NCBI RefSeq assembly: GCF_000621725.1
Contig: NZ_JHXM01000010.1
Coordinates: 84,882-148,881, forward strand
Source of the DNA: Xylanibacter brevis ATCC 19188
GTDB lineage: Bacteria > Bacteroidota > Bacteroidia > Bacteroidales > Bacteroidaceae
Length of the DNA: 64,000 nucleotides
Direction of reading: 5' to 3'
The notes under the pieces were generated by a model. It worked only from the letters and a program-made list of their open reading frames with translations. It ran no database searches and was not told the origin of the DNA. The first letter of the stretch is position 1, and every line of letters starts with the position of its first letter. The translations under genes and the position numbers were made by a program. This document shows, piece after piece, positions 43,175 through 50,303 of this stretch.

Positions 43175-44680
43175 CTACGCCTTATGCCCTCCAATCTGGC
43201 TGTTGCGCTCTTTGGCGGTGGCACCTTCTTTGAAGTTCAGACCGCGCAGGATGGCATTCTTACCAAAGCGCTGTTTGATCTTCAGTTGTGCCTCTTGCAG
43301 TTTGCGTTCCTTCTCCAACCGGTCTTGCTCTTCCTGCTGCTGTTGTTGCAGTTGGTCATAGTCCGTGAAGAGGTCCAGCTGCTGAACCGTGTTCTGCTGT
43401 GGTTGGGCGGTGACTTCTGATGTGACATGATTGGTGGTGAGGCTCAGACGTCGAACCAGCAAGATAGGGTTCACGCAGCGGTCGAAGATGCTGGTGGCCC
43501 CTTCCATAATGAGGCGCGATGACGATGTGGGCGTGGCAAACGAGTAGGAGCCATGTGCATGTTTGGGCACCGGCTTGCCGTAGTGGTTGATGGTGATCTC
43601 GCCCTGATACCGATCGCGGATGTCGGGACGCGTGAGACACTCGGTGTCGTAGCTCACGGTGAGCACCAGTTGGTCGGTGACCAGTCGTTTGCGCACCAGG
43701 TCTAAGGCCATGCCTTCTGCCATCTCTTGCACCACCACGCGCGCTTGTTCGGCGCTGTAGGGCGACTGCAGAACCTGTCCGCTGCTGAAGGAGTTGCTCT
43801 CCGGCCTGTAGGCCTTGACCGCCTCTATGGTACATGGCTCCCATCCCCAGGCGTGGTCTATCAGCAGTTCGGCATTCACGCCAAAGAGCTTGTAGAGCAG
43901 TTCTTCGCTGAGCACCGACTGGCGGGCCAACTGTCCCATGGTCTCGATACCGTGGCGGGCCAGTTTCTCGGCGATGCCATGGCCCACACGCCAGAATTTC
44001 GTGATGGGGCGGTAGTCCCAGAGTTGGCGTCGGTAGCTCTGCTCGTCGAGTTCGGCAATGCGCACGCCATCCTTGTCGGCAGGCATTTTCTTGGCCACAA
44101 TGTCCATCGCCACCTTACAGAGGTACAGGTTGGTGCCGATGCCGGCGGTGGCGGTGATGCCCGTTTGCTGCAAGACATCGCGTATCATGGTCATGGCCAA
44201 CTGGTGGGCCGTCATCTTATAGGAGCCGAGATAGGCCGTGACGTCCATGAAGACCTCGTCGATGGAATAAACGTGGATGTCCTCGGGCGCTACGTACTTC
44301 AGGTAGATGTTGTAGATGTTGGCGCTGACCTCGATGTAGTGTGCCATTCGTGGTTTGGCAATGATAAAGTCAACGCCCTTTGCCTTCTGATAAACTTCAA
44401 ACAGGCGTGCTCTGCCGCCGATGCCATAGGCTTTCAGTGATGGCGTCACTGCCAGACAGATGGTCTTTTCGGTGCGGCTCTCGTCGGCCACCACGAGATT
44501 GGTGGACAGAGGATCGAGTCCCCTGTTCACGCACTCTACTGAAGCATAAAACGACTTCAGGTCAATGGCTATGTATGTTCGTTGTGACGACAAGACGGTC
44601 GAAAGACTTTGTGGGAAAAGCAGTGGCTTACTCAACCACGGTGATGCGCATCTCGATGTCGTCAACAGGTCTGTCGGCAC
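43175..44680 (-). CDS. Y-family DNA polymerase (UmuC/DinB type)
   Basis: Error-prone polymerase for translesion synthesis. Catalytic motifs are IAIDLKSFYASVECV (first metal Asp) and YSIDEVFMDVT (SIDE). The helix-hairpin-helix thumb (KLARHGIETMGQLA) and a little-finger domain follow, then a Gln/Glu-rich C-terminus like that of UmuC. Recognisable family sequence begins near 44581; the ~33 residues before it run into the end of the cyclophilin gene, so the true start may be a TTG near 44593. Probably co-expressed with the YolD-like protein. Confidence 0.9.
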   Translation of the reverse strand: MPTDLLTTSRCASPWLSKPLLFPQSLSTVLSSQRTYIAIDLKSFYASVECVNRGLDPLSTNLVVADESRTEKTICLAVTPSLKAYGIGGRARLFEVYQKAKGVDFIIAKPRMAHYIEVSANIYNIYLKYVAPEDIHVYSIDEVFMDVTAYLGSYKMTAHQLAMTMIRDVLQQTGITATAGIGTNLYLCKVAMDIVAKKMPADKDGVRIAELDEQSYRRQLWDYRPITKFWRVGHGIAEKLARHGIETMGQLARQSVLSEELLYKLFGVNAELLIDHAWGWEPCTIEAVKAYRPESNSFSSGQVLQSPYSAEQARVVVQEMAEGMALDLVRKRLVTDQLVLTVSYDTECLTRPDIRDRYQGEITINHYGKPVPKHAHGSYSFATPTSSSRLIMEGATSIFDRCVNPILLVRRLSLTTNHVTSEVTAQPQQNTVQQLDLFTDYDQLQQQQQEEQDRLEKERKLQEAQLKIKQRFGKNAILRGLNFKEGATAKERNSQIGGHKA

Positions 44681-45356
44681 GACCGGTGGCGGTGCCCTGG
44701 ATCATCTCAACCACGTCGAGACCTTGCTCCACTTCACCAAAGACCGTGTACTGTCCGTCGAGATGCGGTGTGCCGCCGACGGTAGAGTAGAGCTTCAACT
44801 GCTCGTCAGTAAGACCTTCCTTGCCCACCTGGCCCTCGGCCTCGGCTACCAGTTTGTCTTGCAGCTCCTGCAGACCGGCACGGTTTCTGTCGCGTCGCAT
44901 CTGCATAATCTCTGTGCGATGCTGGGCAGCCAGTGCGTTGAAGACATCCTGAACCTTCTGCATGCGCAGTTGCTTGGAGAACTGGCGCAGCTGTCCTTCG
45001 TTGTAAACCTGTCCCCAGACGATGTAGAACTGCGAACCGCTGCTGCGACGTTCGGGGTTCACCTCGTCGCCCTGACGGGCTGCAGCCAAGGCACCGCGCT
45101 TATGAAACAGGTTGCTCTTGATCTCGGCTTCGAGGGTATAATCGGGACCACCCACGCCCAGCATCTTGCCGGCAGGGGCACCTTTCGAATCGGGGTCTCC
45201 GCCCTGAATCATGAAGTCTTTAATCACGCGATGGAACAGGGTGCCATCATAGTAGCCCTCTTTCACCAACTTGATAAAATTGTCACGGTGGATAGGGGTC
45301 TCATCGTAGAGGCGAACAATGATGTCGCCCAGCATGGTTTGGATATTTACTTTCAT
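44628..45356 (-). CDS. Cyclophilin-type peptidyl-prolyl isomerase
   Basis: 242 residues. Cyclophilin core: TMLGDIIVRLYDETP, GTLFHRVIKDFMIQGGDP, SSGSQFYIVWG and GQYTVFGEVEQGLDVV. A Gln/Lys-rich helical insertion of about 60 residues (about 120-180) sits between the two halves, making it longer than the ~165-residue E. coli enzymes; such inserts occur in Bacteroidota. No signal peptide, so cytoplasmic. It has its own -7 box and overlaps the upstream part of the polymerase frame by about 50 bases. Confidence 0.93.
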   Translation of the reverse strand: MKVNIQTMLGDIIVRLYDETPIHRDNFIKLVKEGYYDGTLFHRVIKDFMIQGGDPDSKGAPAGKMLGVGGPDYTLEAEIKSNLFHKRGALAAARQGDEVNPERRSSGSQFYIVWGQVYNEGQLRQFSKQLRMQKVQDVFNALAAQHRTEIMQMRRDRNRAGLQELQDKLVAEAEGQVGKEGLTDEQLKLYSTVGGTPHLDGQYTVFGEVEQGLDVVEMIQGTATGRADRPVDDIEMRITVVE

Positions 45357-45399
45357 AGTAATTGCTGATACTTAGTGGTTTTCTTATTATTTATCGGTG

Positions 45400-45407
45400 C
45401 AAAATTA
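45400..45407 (-). promoter_or_regulatory. -7 box of the cyclophilin gene
   Basis: TAATTTTG on the minus strand, 43 bases before ATG 45356. Divergent from the box at 45430. Confidence 0.55.
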
Positions 45408-45429
45408 CAAAAAAAAGGGAAATTATAAC

Positions 45430-45437
45430 TATCTTTG
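45430..45437 (+). promoter_or_regulatory. -7 box of the alpha/beta hydrolase gene
   Basis: TATCTTTG, ending 18 bases before ATG 45456. A TTG codon inside the box at 45435 is in frame but cannot be the start if this promoter is used. Confidence 0.6.
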
Positions 45438-45455
45438 CAGTTGGTTTTTAAAATA

Positions 45456-46436
45456 ATGAAGATGAAACGCAAGAAGCTATGGATGCTGACAGCTGTGCTG
45501 TTGATAGGTGCAGTGGCGCTGTATGCGCTGTCGGCAACACAACGTGATATAACACAGGAAATGGTGTTGGTGCCCGAGGCGCCCGACTATAGTGACTCCA
45601 CCATGTGGATAACGGTGGATAGCGACAGTTGTGGCAACGGTGCCGACGTTTTCTATGTGGTGTCCACATGGGAGGAAGACTGGCAGGATGAGGCTGGCAG
45701 AACCAGTCACTATGCCGATGTGTGGAACGAGCATCATCGTAAACATATGGCCCGCGAGATGAACAAGGTGGCAGCCTATATGGCACCAGGCAACAGGTTT
45801 TACGCGCCCTACTACCGCCACGCTACGATAGAGACCTTCATGGTGGCCGATGAAGACAGCATTCGCCGTCGTGCTCGCATGGCGATGGACGATGTGTGCG
45901 CAGCCTTCGACTATTTCCTGGCGCGACGCGACTCTACGCGTCCGTTGATAGTGGCAGGATTCAGTCAGGGCGGCATGGCCGTGGTAGAACTGCTGAAGCA
46001 CATGAGCGACGACACCTACCGCCAGTTGGCAGCCGCCTATGTGCTGGGCTACAAGGTGACGGAGGCCGACACGCTGCAGTCGAAGCACCTGAAAGCGGCG
46101 CAAGGCGAGAGCGATACGGGTGTCACCATCTGTTATAACACGGTGAAAGATGTGAAGTATGCCCATCCCGTGATTGCGGCTACCTGTATGAGCATCAACC
46201 CCGTGAACTGGCATACGGATGCGACACCGGCAGTGCTGCACGACACCATCACCGTCACACTGTCGCCCGAGCATCATGTGCTGGTGGTGAAAGGCTATGA
46301 TGGCAAGGAGTATCCGCCGTATAAGGGATTCCTGAACGTGGGCGACATCCACAGTTGTGAGCCCTGGCTCTACAGTGAGTGTCTGCAGCGAAATATCAAG
46401 GTACGTGCCCAAGCCTGGCGTCATCGCAAAGAATAG
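45456..46436 (+). CDS. DUF3089 alpha/beta-hydrolase-fold protein, membrane anchored
   Basis: 326 residues from ATG 45456. An N-terminal signal anchor (LWMLTAVLLIGAVALYAL) precedes a DUF3089-type hydrolase domain with nucleophile elbow GFSQGG (Ser170) and a likely catalytic His in PEHHVLVVKGY or IHSCEPW. The region TTWEEDW-ADVWN and FYAPYYRHATIETF are DUF3089 family words. Substrate unknown, probably an ester in the periplasm. It may be transcribed with the three small genes that follow. Confidence 0.8.
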   Translation: MKMKRKKLWMLTAVLLIGAVALYALSATQRDITQEMVLVPEAPDYSDSTMWITVDSDSCGNGADVFYVVSTWEEDWQDEAGRTSHYADVWNEHHRKHMAREMNKVAAYMAPGNRFYAPYYRHATIETFMVADEDSIRRRARMAMDDVCAAFDYFLARRDSTRPLIVAGFSQGGMAVVELLKHMSDDTYRQLAAAYVLGYKVTEADTLQSKHLKAAQGESDTGVTICYNTVKDVKYAHPVIAATCMSINPVNWHTDATPAVLHDTITVTLSPEHHVLVVKGYDGKEYPPYKGFLNVGDIHSCEPWLYSECLQRNIKVRAQAWRHRKE

Positions 46437-46484
46437 TTTCAGCACCTCTGCGTTAAACTCTCAATTTAACTTCTCATTAAGATC

Positions 46485-46691
46485 ATGGAATACTTACCCA
46501 AGGATCCTGCTATACTGGTATCGAGCGTTAATATGTTGCTGCGCGACGACGAGTTCGATACCTTGGAGTCGCTATGTTATAATTTCAATACGGAGCCAGA
46601 AGATCTGAAGAGTTACCTAAAGGGTAACGGCTTTGTGTACAGTGAACAGCAACGGCAGTTTCGCCCCATTGGTTATGATGCAGTAAGATGA
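46485..46691 (+). CDS. DUF4250 small protein
   Basis: 68 residues: MEYLPKDPAILVSSVNMLL, then DEFDTLESLCYNFNTEPEDL and a final GFVYSEQQRQFRPIGYD. The LPKDPAILxSxVNxxLRD opening is typical of DUF4250, a family of unknown function found in gut anaerobes. It overlaps the next gene by four bases (ATGA), indicating translational coupling. Confidence 0.8.
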   Translation: MEYLPKDPAILVSSVNMLLRDDEFDTLESLCYNFNTEPEDLKSYLKGNGFVYSEQQRQFRPIGYDAVR

Positions 46692-46933
46692 TGACAAAAG
46701 ATAGTATTGAGACGGCTTATAGCTTCCTGCATCAGAAGCAGAGGATCTATGCACACTCCACGCTCGACTGGCAGAAAGACGACATCGAGATGGCTATTGC
46801 TGACTATGCTGATTCTATGAACCAGGAGTTGTATGCGTTGATTAGCGATGGTAAGGAGGATTTCTTGCACGACCATGCGTGTTTTCTGGAAGATATCACC
46901 AAAGCTGTCGAGGTACTAGAACAGATGTTGTAA
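46688..46933 (+). CDS. Uncharacterised 81-residue helical protein
   Basis: No family recognised. The product is acidic, cytoplasmic and mostly alpha-helical (MMTKDSIETAYSFLHQKQRI, LYALISDGKEDFLHDH). Its ATG overlaps the stop of the DUF4250 gene in an ATGA arrangement, so the two are very likely co-translated and may act together. Confidence 0.75.
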   Translation: MMTKDSIETAYSFLHQKQRIYAHSTLDWQKDDIEMAIADYADSMNQELYALISDGKEDFLHDHACFLEDITKAVEVLEQML

Positions 46934-46947
46934 CTCAGCATGCCGAA

Positions 46948-47208
46948 ATGAGTGATTGGGTATTATATTATTTGCTTGGCGTAAACATCCTGACATTCCT
47001 TGTTTACGGCATAGACAAGTCTAAGGCAAAACGGAAGGCTTGGCGCATTTCGGAATGTACGTTACTGATGTTGGCAGTGATTGGTGGCAGCGTCGGTGCA
47101 CTGTTTGCGATGAGGCTTTTCCATCATAAGACGTTGCATAAGAAGTTCAGGTATGGCGTTCCGCTCATCATGGCGCTACAAGTAGTGGTGGCTTTAATGC
47201 TCATTTAA
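46948..47208 (+). CDS. DUF1294 small membrane protein
   Basis: 86 residues from ATG 46948 (MSDWVLYYLLGVN). Three hydrophobic segments and the DUF1294 words YGIDKSKAKRKAWRISE, GGSVGALFAM and HHKTLHKKFRYGVP are present. The family role is unknown. It follows the 81-residue gene by 14 bases and ends the little operon. A 22-bp repeat block begins 47 bases after its stop. Confidence 0.88.
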   Translation: MSDWVLYYLLGVNILTFLVYGIDKSKAKRKAWRISECTLLMLAVIGGSVGALFAMRLFHHKTLHKKFRYGVPLIMALQVVVALMLI

Positions 47209-47255
47209 TCTTTCCCCACTTCGTCTATGTAGTTTCTCCACCTGGTTACTGCATT

Positions 47256-47310
47256 TTACTAACCCAACAACAACGCCTTACTAACCCAAAAGTGCCACTT
47301 TTCTAATTTA
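47256..47310 (+). repeat. 22-bp units preceding the palindromic array (locus 3)
   Basis: TTACTAACCCAA at 47256 and 47278, exactly 22 bp apart, followed by GTGCCACTTTT with CAC at 47296, in register with the CACTATTG unit further along. Confidence 0.8.
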
Positions 47311-47464
47311 CGACTTAAGTCGAAAGATCTCACGACTGGAGTCAACAGTTCTCACGACTTAAGTCGAAAGATCTCACGACTGGAGTCAACAGTTCTCACG
47401 ACTTAAGTCGAAAGATCTCACGACTGGAGTCAACAGATCTCACGACTTAAGTCGAAAGATAGCC
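47311..47464 (+). repeat. 22-bp array with palindromic CGACTTAAGTCG cores (locus 3)
   Basis: Seven 12-bp cores at 47311, 47333, 47355, 47377, 47399, 47421 and 47443, exactly 22 bp apart. CGACTTAAGTCG (a perfect palindrome) alternates with CGACTGGAGTCA, giving a 44-bp higher-order unit. The 10-bp spacers also alternate (AAAGATCTCA, ACAGTTCTCA). Confidence 0.97.
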
Positions 47465-47526
47465 AAAGTGCCACTATTGAGTTACAAAGGTGCTGCTATA
47501 ACCCCATCAAAGTGCCGTTGTTGGAT
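47465..47526 (+). repeat. 22-bp units, AAAGTGCCACTATTG type (locus 3)
   Basis: GTGCC or GTGCT words at 47468, 47490 and 47512 keep the 22-bp register. The stop codon of the converging island gene (47496) lies inside. Confidence 0.8.
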
Positions 47527-48569
47527 TCTTGGGTGAGGGGCTCAAGCGTGAGAAAACAAAAAAAGAGGTCTTGTGACCTCTTCTTTTTTGTGATCCCTGC
47601 AGTATCAATGCGCTGCTGATAAACTTGCTTGGCAGAATACTCGTTGGCGGCGTCGATGTCGTCGTTATTATCGCGCCAACGCCTTGCAGACGCCTCGATT
47701 GCTTCAAGAGGGTCTTCTATTCTTTGTAGTTCGGATTCCGTTTGAGAATATGCATTATCTCCTTTCCGTTCTTGTCGTAGATCGTCTCCCCGATGTGCAT
47801 TGGTACCTCGTGAGATACTTCCAATTCCTTTCCGTTGATTGTTAGAAAGGCGTCCTTGTTGCTGTCTGTTTTCATTTTTGAAAAATTCTCTTAATTTGTT
47901 TGCAAAGTTAATAAAATCTTGGTTACCACCAAACTTATTAGTCATAAAAGCATCTGCTCCGTACTGTTTAACAATGTTTTCAACCAAGAAAGAACAGGCT
48001 TCGCTCTTCCATTTGTTCGGGCTATAGTTTCTTTTTATTTCATCATGCACGTCTGGGTAATACTTCTGTAAGATATTGAAGCAAACGCTTCCGTATCTAT
48101 CCCGAAGCTCCGCGGGCAGAGAGTTCCAGAAGCTATGTGTCTGCTCGTGCCACCACACATGTTCACCATCAGCTTCATTCTTAATCTTGTCACCAAAGAT
48201 AACAACAATGTCAACACTGGAGAAGTGAACACCTGCAGTATTTGGGTAGTTGTAACTTTCCTCAATCAAGCCAAATACGTAGTCGCTAACTTTTCCTCTC
48301 AGTTGTTCAAGATCATCACGACTGCTGATTACCTGTGTTATGGCAATACCGCTAAGGCCGAACTTCTTAGGAATGTTATAGACGTGTGCGGCAAGACCTT
48401 CAATCTTTCGCGCTTTTTGATTGTCACGGAAAGAATTTGCAGCCTGTTCAATAGCTTCCATTGGGTCGGTGGTGTCAATCTTCTGGGCATCCATCTTTTT
48501 TGTACCCATAGCTGCCATACCGCGTACCTTTGTAGTACTCATTCCATGCAGCTTCGTTGAAGTTCTCAA
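47496..48569 (-). CDS. Zincin-like (HEQTH) domain fragment of the island polyprotein
   Basis: 357 codons open. DPMEAIEQAANSFRDN near the start and DPLEAIEASARRWRDN near the end are two copies of one linker motif. Between them HVWWHEQTHSFWNSLP carries a HExxH metalloprotease signature, with a downstream Glu candidate in SEACSFLVE. The last ~33 residues are read from the tRNA-Lys downstream flank and the 22-bp repeat, so the C-terminus is a chimera created at the insertion junction. Start is unclear: ATG 48542 (MSTTKVRGMAAMGTKKMD) is as good as 48569. Confidence 0.6.
   Translation of the reverse strand: MRTSTKLHGMSTTKVRGMAAMGTKKMDAQKIDTTDPMEAIEQAANSFRDNQKARKIEGLAAHVYNIPKKFGLSGIAITQVISSRDDLEQLRGKVSDYVFGLIEESYNYPNTAGVHFSSVDIVVIFGDKIKNEADGEHVWWHEQTHSFWNSLPAELRDRYGSVCFNILQKYYPDVHDEIKRNYSPNKWKSEACSFLVENIVKQYGADAFMTNKFGGNQDFINFANKLREFFKNENRQQQGRLSNNQRKGIGSISRGTNAHRGDDLRQERKGDNAYSQTESELQRIEDPLEAIEASARRWRDNNDDIDAANEYSAKQVYQQRIDTAGITKKKRSQDLFFCFLTLEPLTQESNNGTLMGL
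47528..47596. repeat. Left copy of the tRNA-Lys downstream flank with terminator
   Basis: Starts CTTGGGTGAGGGGCTCAAGC and contains the hairpin AGAGGTC-TTGT-GACCTCT with A and T runs, ending GTGATCC. It is a nearly identical copy of 52289-52356, which lies next to the intact tRNA-Lys 3' end. Here it abuts island DNA instead of a tRNA, so it marks one border of the insertion. Confidence 0.85.
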
Positions 48570-48663
48570 TCAAATAATCAAGACGCTTAATGATTTGGTC
48601 ATAGACATTTACTTCCTTTGCACCTGGCATTGTTTGGTTCTGCTTGATGCCAAAGAACATCAA
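48475..48663 (-). pseudogene. Polyprotein fragment in a third frame
   Basis: Reads AGILMFFGIKQNQTMPGAK and VYDQIIKRLDYLIENFNEAA, in a frame different from the pieces on both sides. Upstream in this frame WAKLKAG overlaps the end of the preceding piece (AFGQN), so a single-base indel near 48690 separates them. Confidence 0.6.
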
Positions 48664-48674
48664 AATGCCGGCTT

Positions 48675-49451
48675 TCAGTTTTGCCCAAAGGCCAACGCAA
48701 CTGCATCGACCTGTTCTGAAGCAAGGCCGCTCGTTTTTCCACTTTCAAATGCGGAAAACATTTCTTCCTTGGTTTTATAACCAAGTTCTTCTCTTACAAA
48801 GTCGAGTGTAGAATCCTTCTTTGGAAAGAACTTTTCCTTAAGGCGTTTGAATGCGTTTGCGATGGAGTCTGCTATTCCACTTGGAATAACGGAACCGATG
48901 GCAAACTTTCCTCCGATGCTTGCAGGTTTATAGGGTGATTTCTCCTGAGTGATGTCTGCAAGCGGCTTCTTTGGCTTCCCGTCTGTTTTGGTGACAACTA
49001 TTCCTCCATCTGGAACAGAAGCAACTGTTCCGCCCTGCTCAATTCCTGGGGTGTCATTTGTTCCGTTTCCGTTGTCTTCTCCGAAGAGATTTCCAGGTTG
49101 CCCTGACTGTCGAGTTCCTCCAGCCTTGCCAAAAGTCGATCCAGTTGTTCCTTTAAACTTTCCTTTGCCATTGGTGCTTCCTGTATAGGTTTGATTTCCT
49201 TGCGAAGTTTGTCCCACTGGCTGCGCAGTTGCTCCCAAAGGCTGGTCTCCCCCTTCCGTCCTGCTTCCTCCATTTTCATTCGCAGTTGTTCCATTTGGCT
49301 GGTTTGTGCCTCCGTTGGGAGTTTCATTAACTTCTCCTGTTCCTCTATTGCCTCCTGATACGACTGTCCCGATGCCGCTTTCTCCACTAGTTCCAGCAAT
49401 TCCTTCATTGTTGCCGCCTTGCTCCACTCCTGCTTCGGTACTACCGCCCAC
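48675..49451 (-). pseudogene. Gly/Asn-rich linker and C-terminal domain fragment
   Basis: The frame is open from about 49530. It gives a long Gly/Asn/Thr/Glu-rich linker (about 150 residues), then a folded-looking end: IADSIANAFKRLKEKFFPKK, TLDFVREELGYKTKEEMFSA and ASEQVDAVALAFG. Between 48998 and 49451 a second minus-strand frame is also fully open (next entry). Confidence 0.55.
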
Positions 49452-49510
49452 AGAAGTGCTTCCGGGTAACTCAGTTGGCGTATTGTCACCATTACTTTCT
49501 CCTGTTCCAT
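48998..49510 (-). CDS. Overlapping open frame, helix-rich (coding status uncertain)
   Basis: 170 codons from ATG 49510, open in the frame next to the Gly-rich piece. The predicted product is coiled-coil-like (MKELLELVEKAASGQ, LKEQLDRLLARLEELDS), without a recognised family. Upstream the same frame reads VTKTVGEWAAEKGININEN and continues, apart from a small insertion with a stop, to 49909. Either a genuine overlapping gene or a by-product of the T-poor composition of the other frame. Confidence 0.4.
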   Translation of the reverse strand: MEQEKVMVTIRQLSYPEALLWAVVPKQEWSKAATMKELLELVEKAASGQSYQEAIEEQEKLMKLPTEAQTSQMEQLRMKMEEAGRKGETSLWEQLRSQWDKLRKEIKPIQEAPMAKESLKEQLDRLLARLEELDSQGNLEISSEKTTETEQMTPQELSRAEQLLLFQMEE

Positions 49511-49569
49511 ATTCTCGTTTATGTTAATACCTTTTTCTGCTGCCCATTCGCCTACAGTTTTTGTTACGC

Positions 49570-49623
49570 CTTTGATATGAACCCCAAAAGTTTTTTGTCT
49601 AACTTTCGGGGTTCATATCACTT
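49570..49623. mobile_element. 48-bp miniature insertion made of two IS3-type ends, with 3-bp duplication
   Basis: TGATATGAACCCCAAAAGTT (49573-49592) and AACTTTCGGGGTTCATATCA (49601-49620) are inverted copies with one mismatch around an 8-base loop. CTT flanks both sides (49570-49572 and 49621-49623), a 3-bp target duplication. The ends resemble the IS3-family end at 63685 (TGAAGTGCCCCCGAAAAGTT). Removing 48+3 bases rejoins a reading frame without a stop. Confidence 0.75.
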
Positions 49624-49909
49624 TCTGTGCGTTGCTTGCGTTTGAAGAATTAATATCCTCCACGGTCAGCGGGTGTTCAGAAATAAGATTCTCTCTCTCT
49701 CTCGTTTGTGTAGATGGTTGTGTGGAAGTAGAAGGTGTTGCGTCTTCTACTGCCTTCGGCAGCATTGCTAGAATTTCCTCCTGCAGTGATGGCAGGCCCT
49801 CCTTCGCCCGTCTCTCGTCCTCCAGACGGATTGTTGTCTGTGCCGTTTTCTCCCCCCTCTTGGCTGCTTTGAATGTCGCCAGCCACAGGTACAGTTCTTT
49901 GTCTTCCAT
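49613..49909 (-). pseudogene. Upstream part of the helix-rich frame, cut by the miniature insertion
   Basis: From ATG 49909: MEDKELYLWLATFKAAKRGE, then RRAKEGLPSLQEEILAMLPK, and after a Ser/Thr stretch LISEHPLTVEDINSSNASNA. The TGA at 49613-49615 is supplied by the inserted element; without it the frame continues into the one at 49510. Confidence 0.45.
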
Positions 49910-50072
49910 ACTCAATACCAAATATTTGTTTAATTGCTTCTTCTTTTGTCAGTTTGTCGTTAGTTGTTGGTTCATCGAAAAGACCGACTTCCCTAGTGGA
50001 TCTGCTTACAAGGTCGTAGTATTCGCGCAAGCGTGTTGATAAAGTCTTCTGGTCCTTAAGACAAGCATACAA
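49677..50072 (-). pseudogene. N-terminal polyprotein fragment ending at a GA repeat
   Basis: Starts LYACLKDQKTLSTRLREYY and contains DKLTKEEAIKQIFGIEYGR, both plausible folded sequence, then a Gly/Asn-rich linker. It terminates in TGA just after a (GA)7 tract. One extra GA unit would lead it into LISEHPLTVEDINSSNAS of the other frame. Confidence 0.55.
49690..49703 (+). repeat. (TC)7 dinucleotide tract at a frame switch
   Basis: Seven TC units (GA on the coding strand). Tract-length change by one unit would join two otherwise separate reading frames, a typical slippage site. Confidence 0.85.
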
Positions 50073-50078
50073 CTTAGT

Positions 50079-50303
50079 TCACTTGATGGCAAAGTTACTG
50101 TATTTTCCGTCATCGTATGTTCCATCTAAGTTAATTTGTCTTAACCAATCGCTAACAACGGCATCTGCAGCACGTCTGCGGTCCTCGTAGCTACGGCTTT
50201 TAATGCCTGCAAACTGCGGAGAAGATACGGTTAATTCATGGAAAGCCTGAATGCTCTTCTGCAGTTCCTTTAAAATAGAACCTTCGCCTGTTATAGAAAG
50301 CTC
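50079..50303 (-). pseudogene. First recognisable polyprotein fragment
   Basis: Open for 74 codons: ITGEGSILKELQKSIQAFHE, then AGIKSRSYEDRRRAADAVVS and DWLRQINLDGTYDDGKYSN, ending in a TGA at 50079-50081. The next in-frame codons continue as TKLYACLKDQK, so this is a nonsense mutation inside one gene. Upstream, in another frame, TYGNIDIDKLRRLRAFYN continues to about 50372. Confidence 0.6.
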
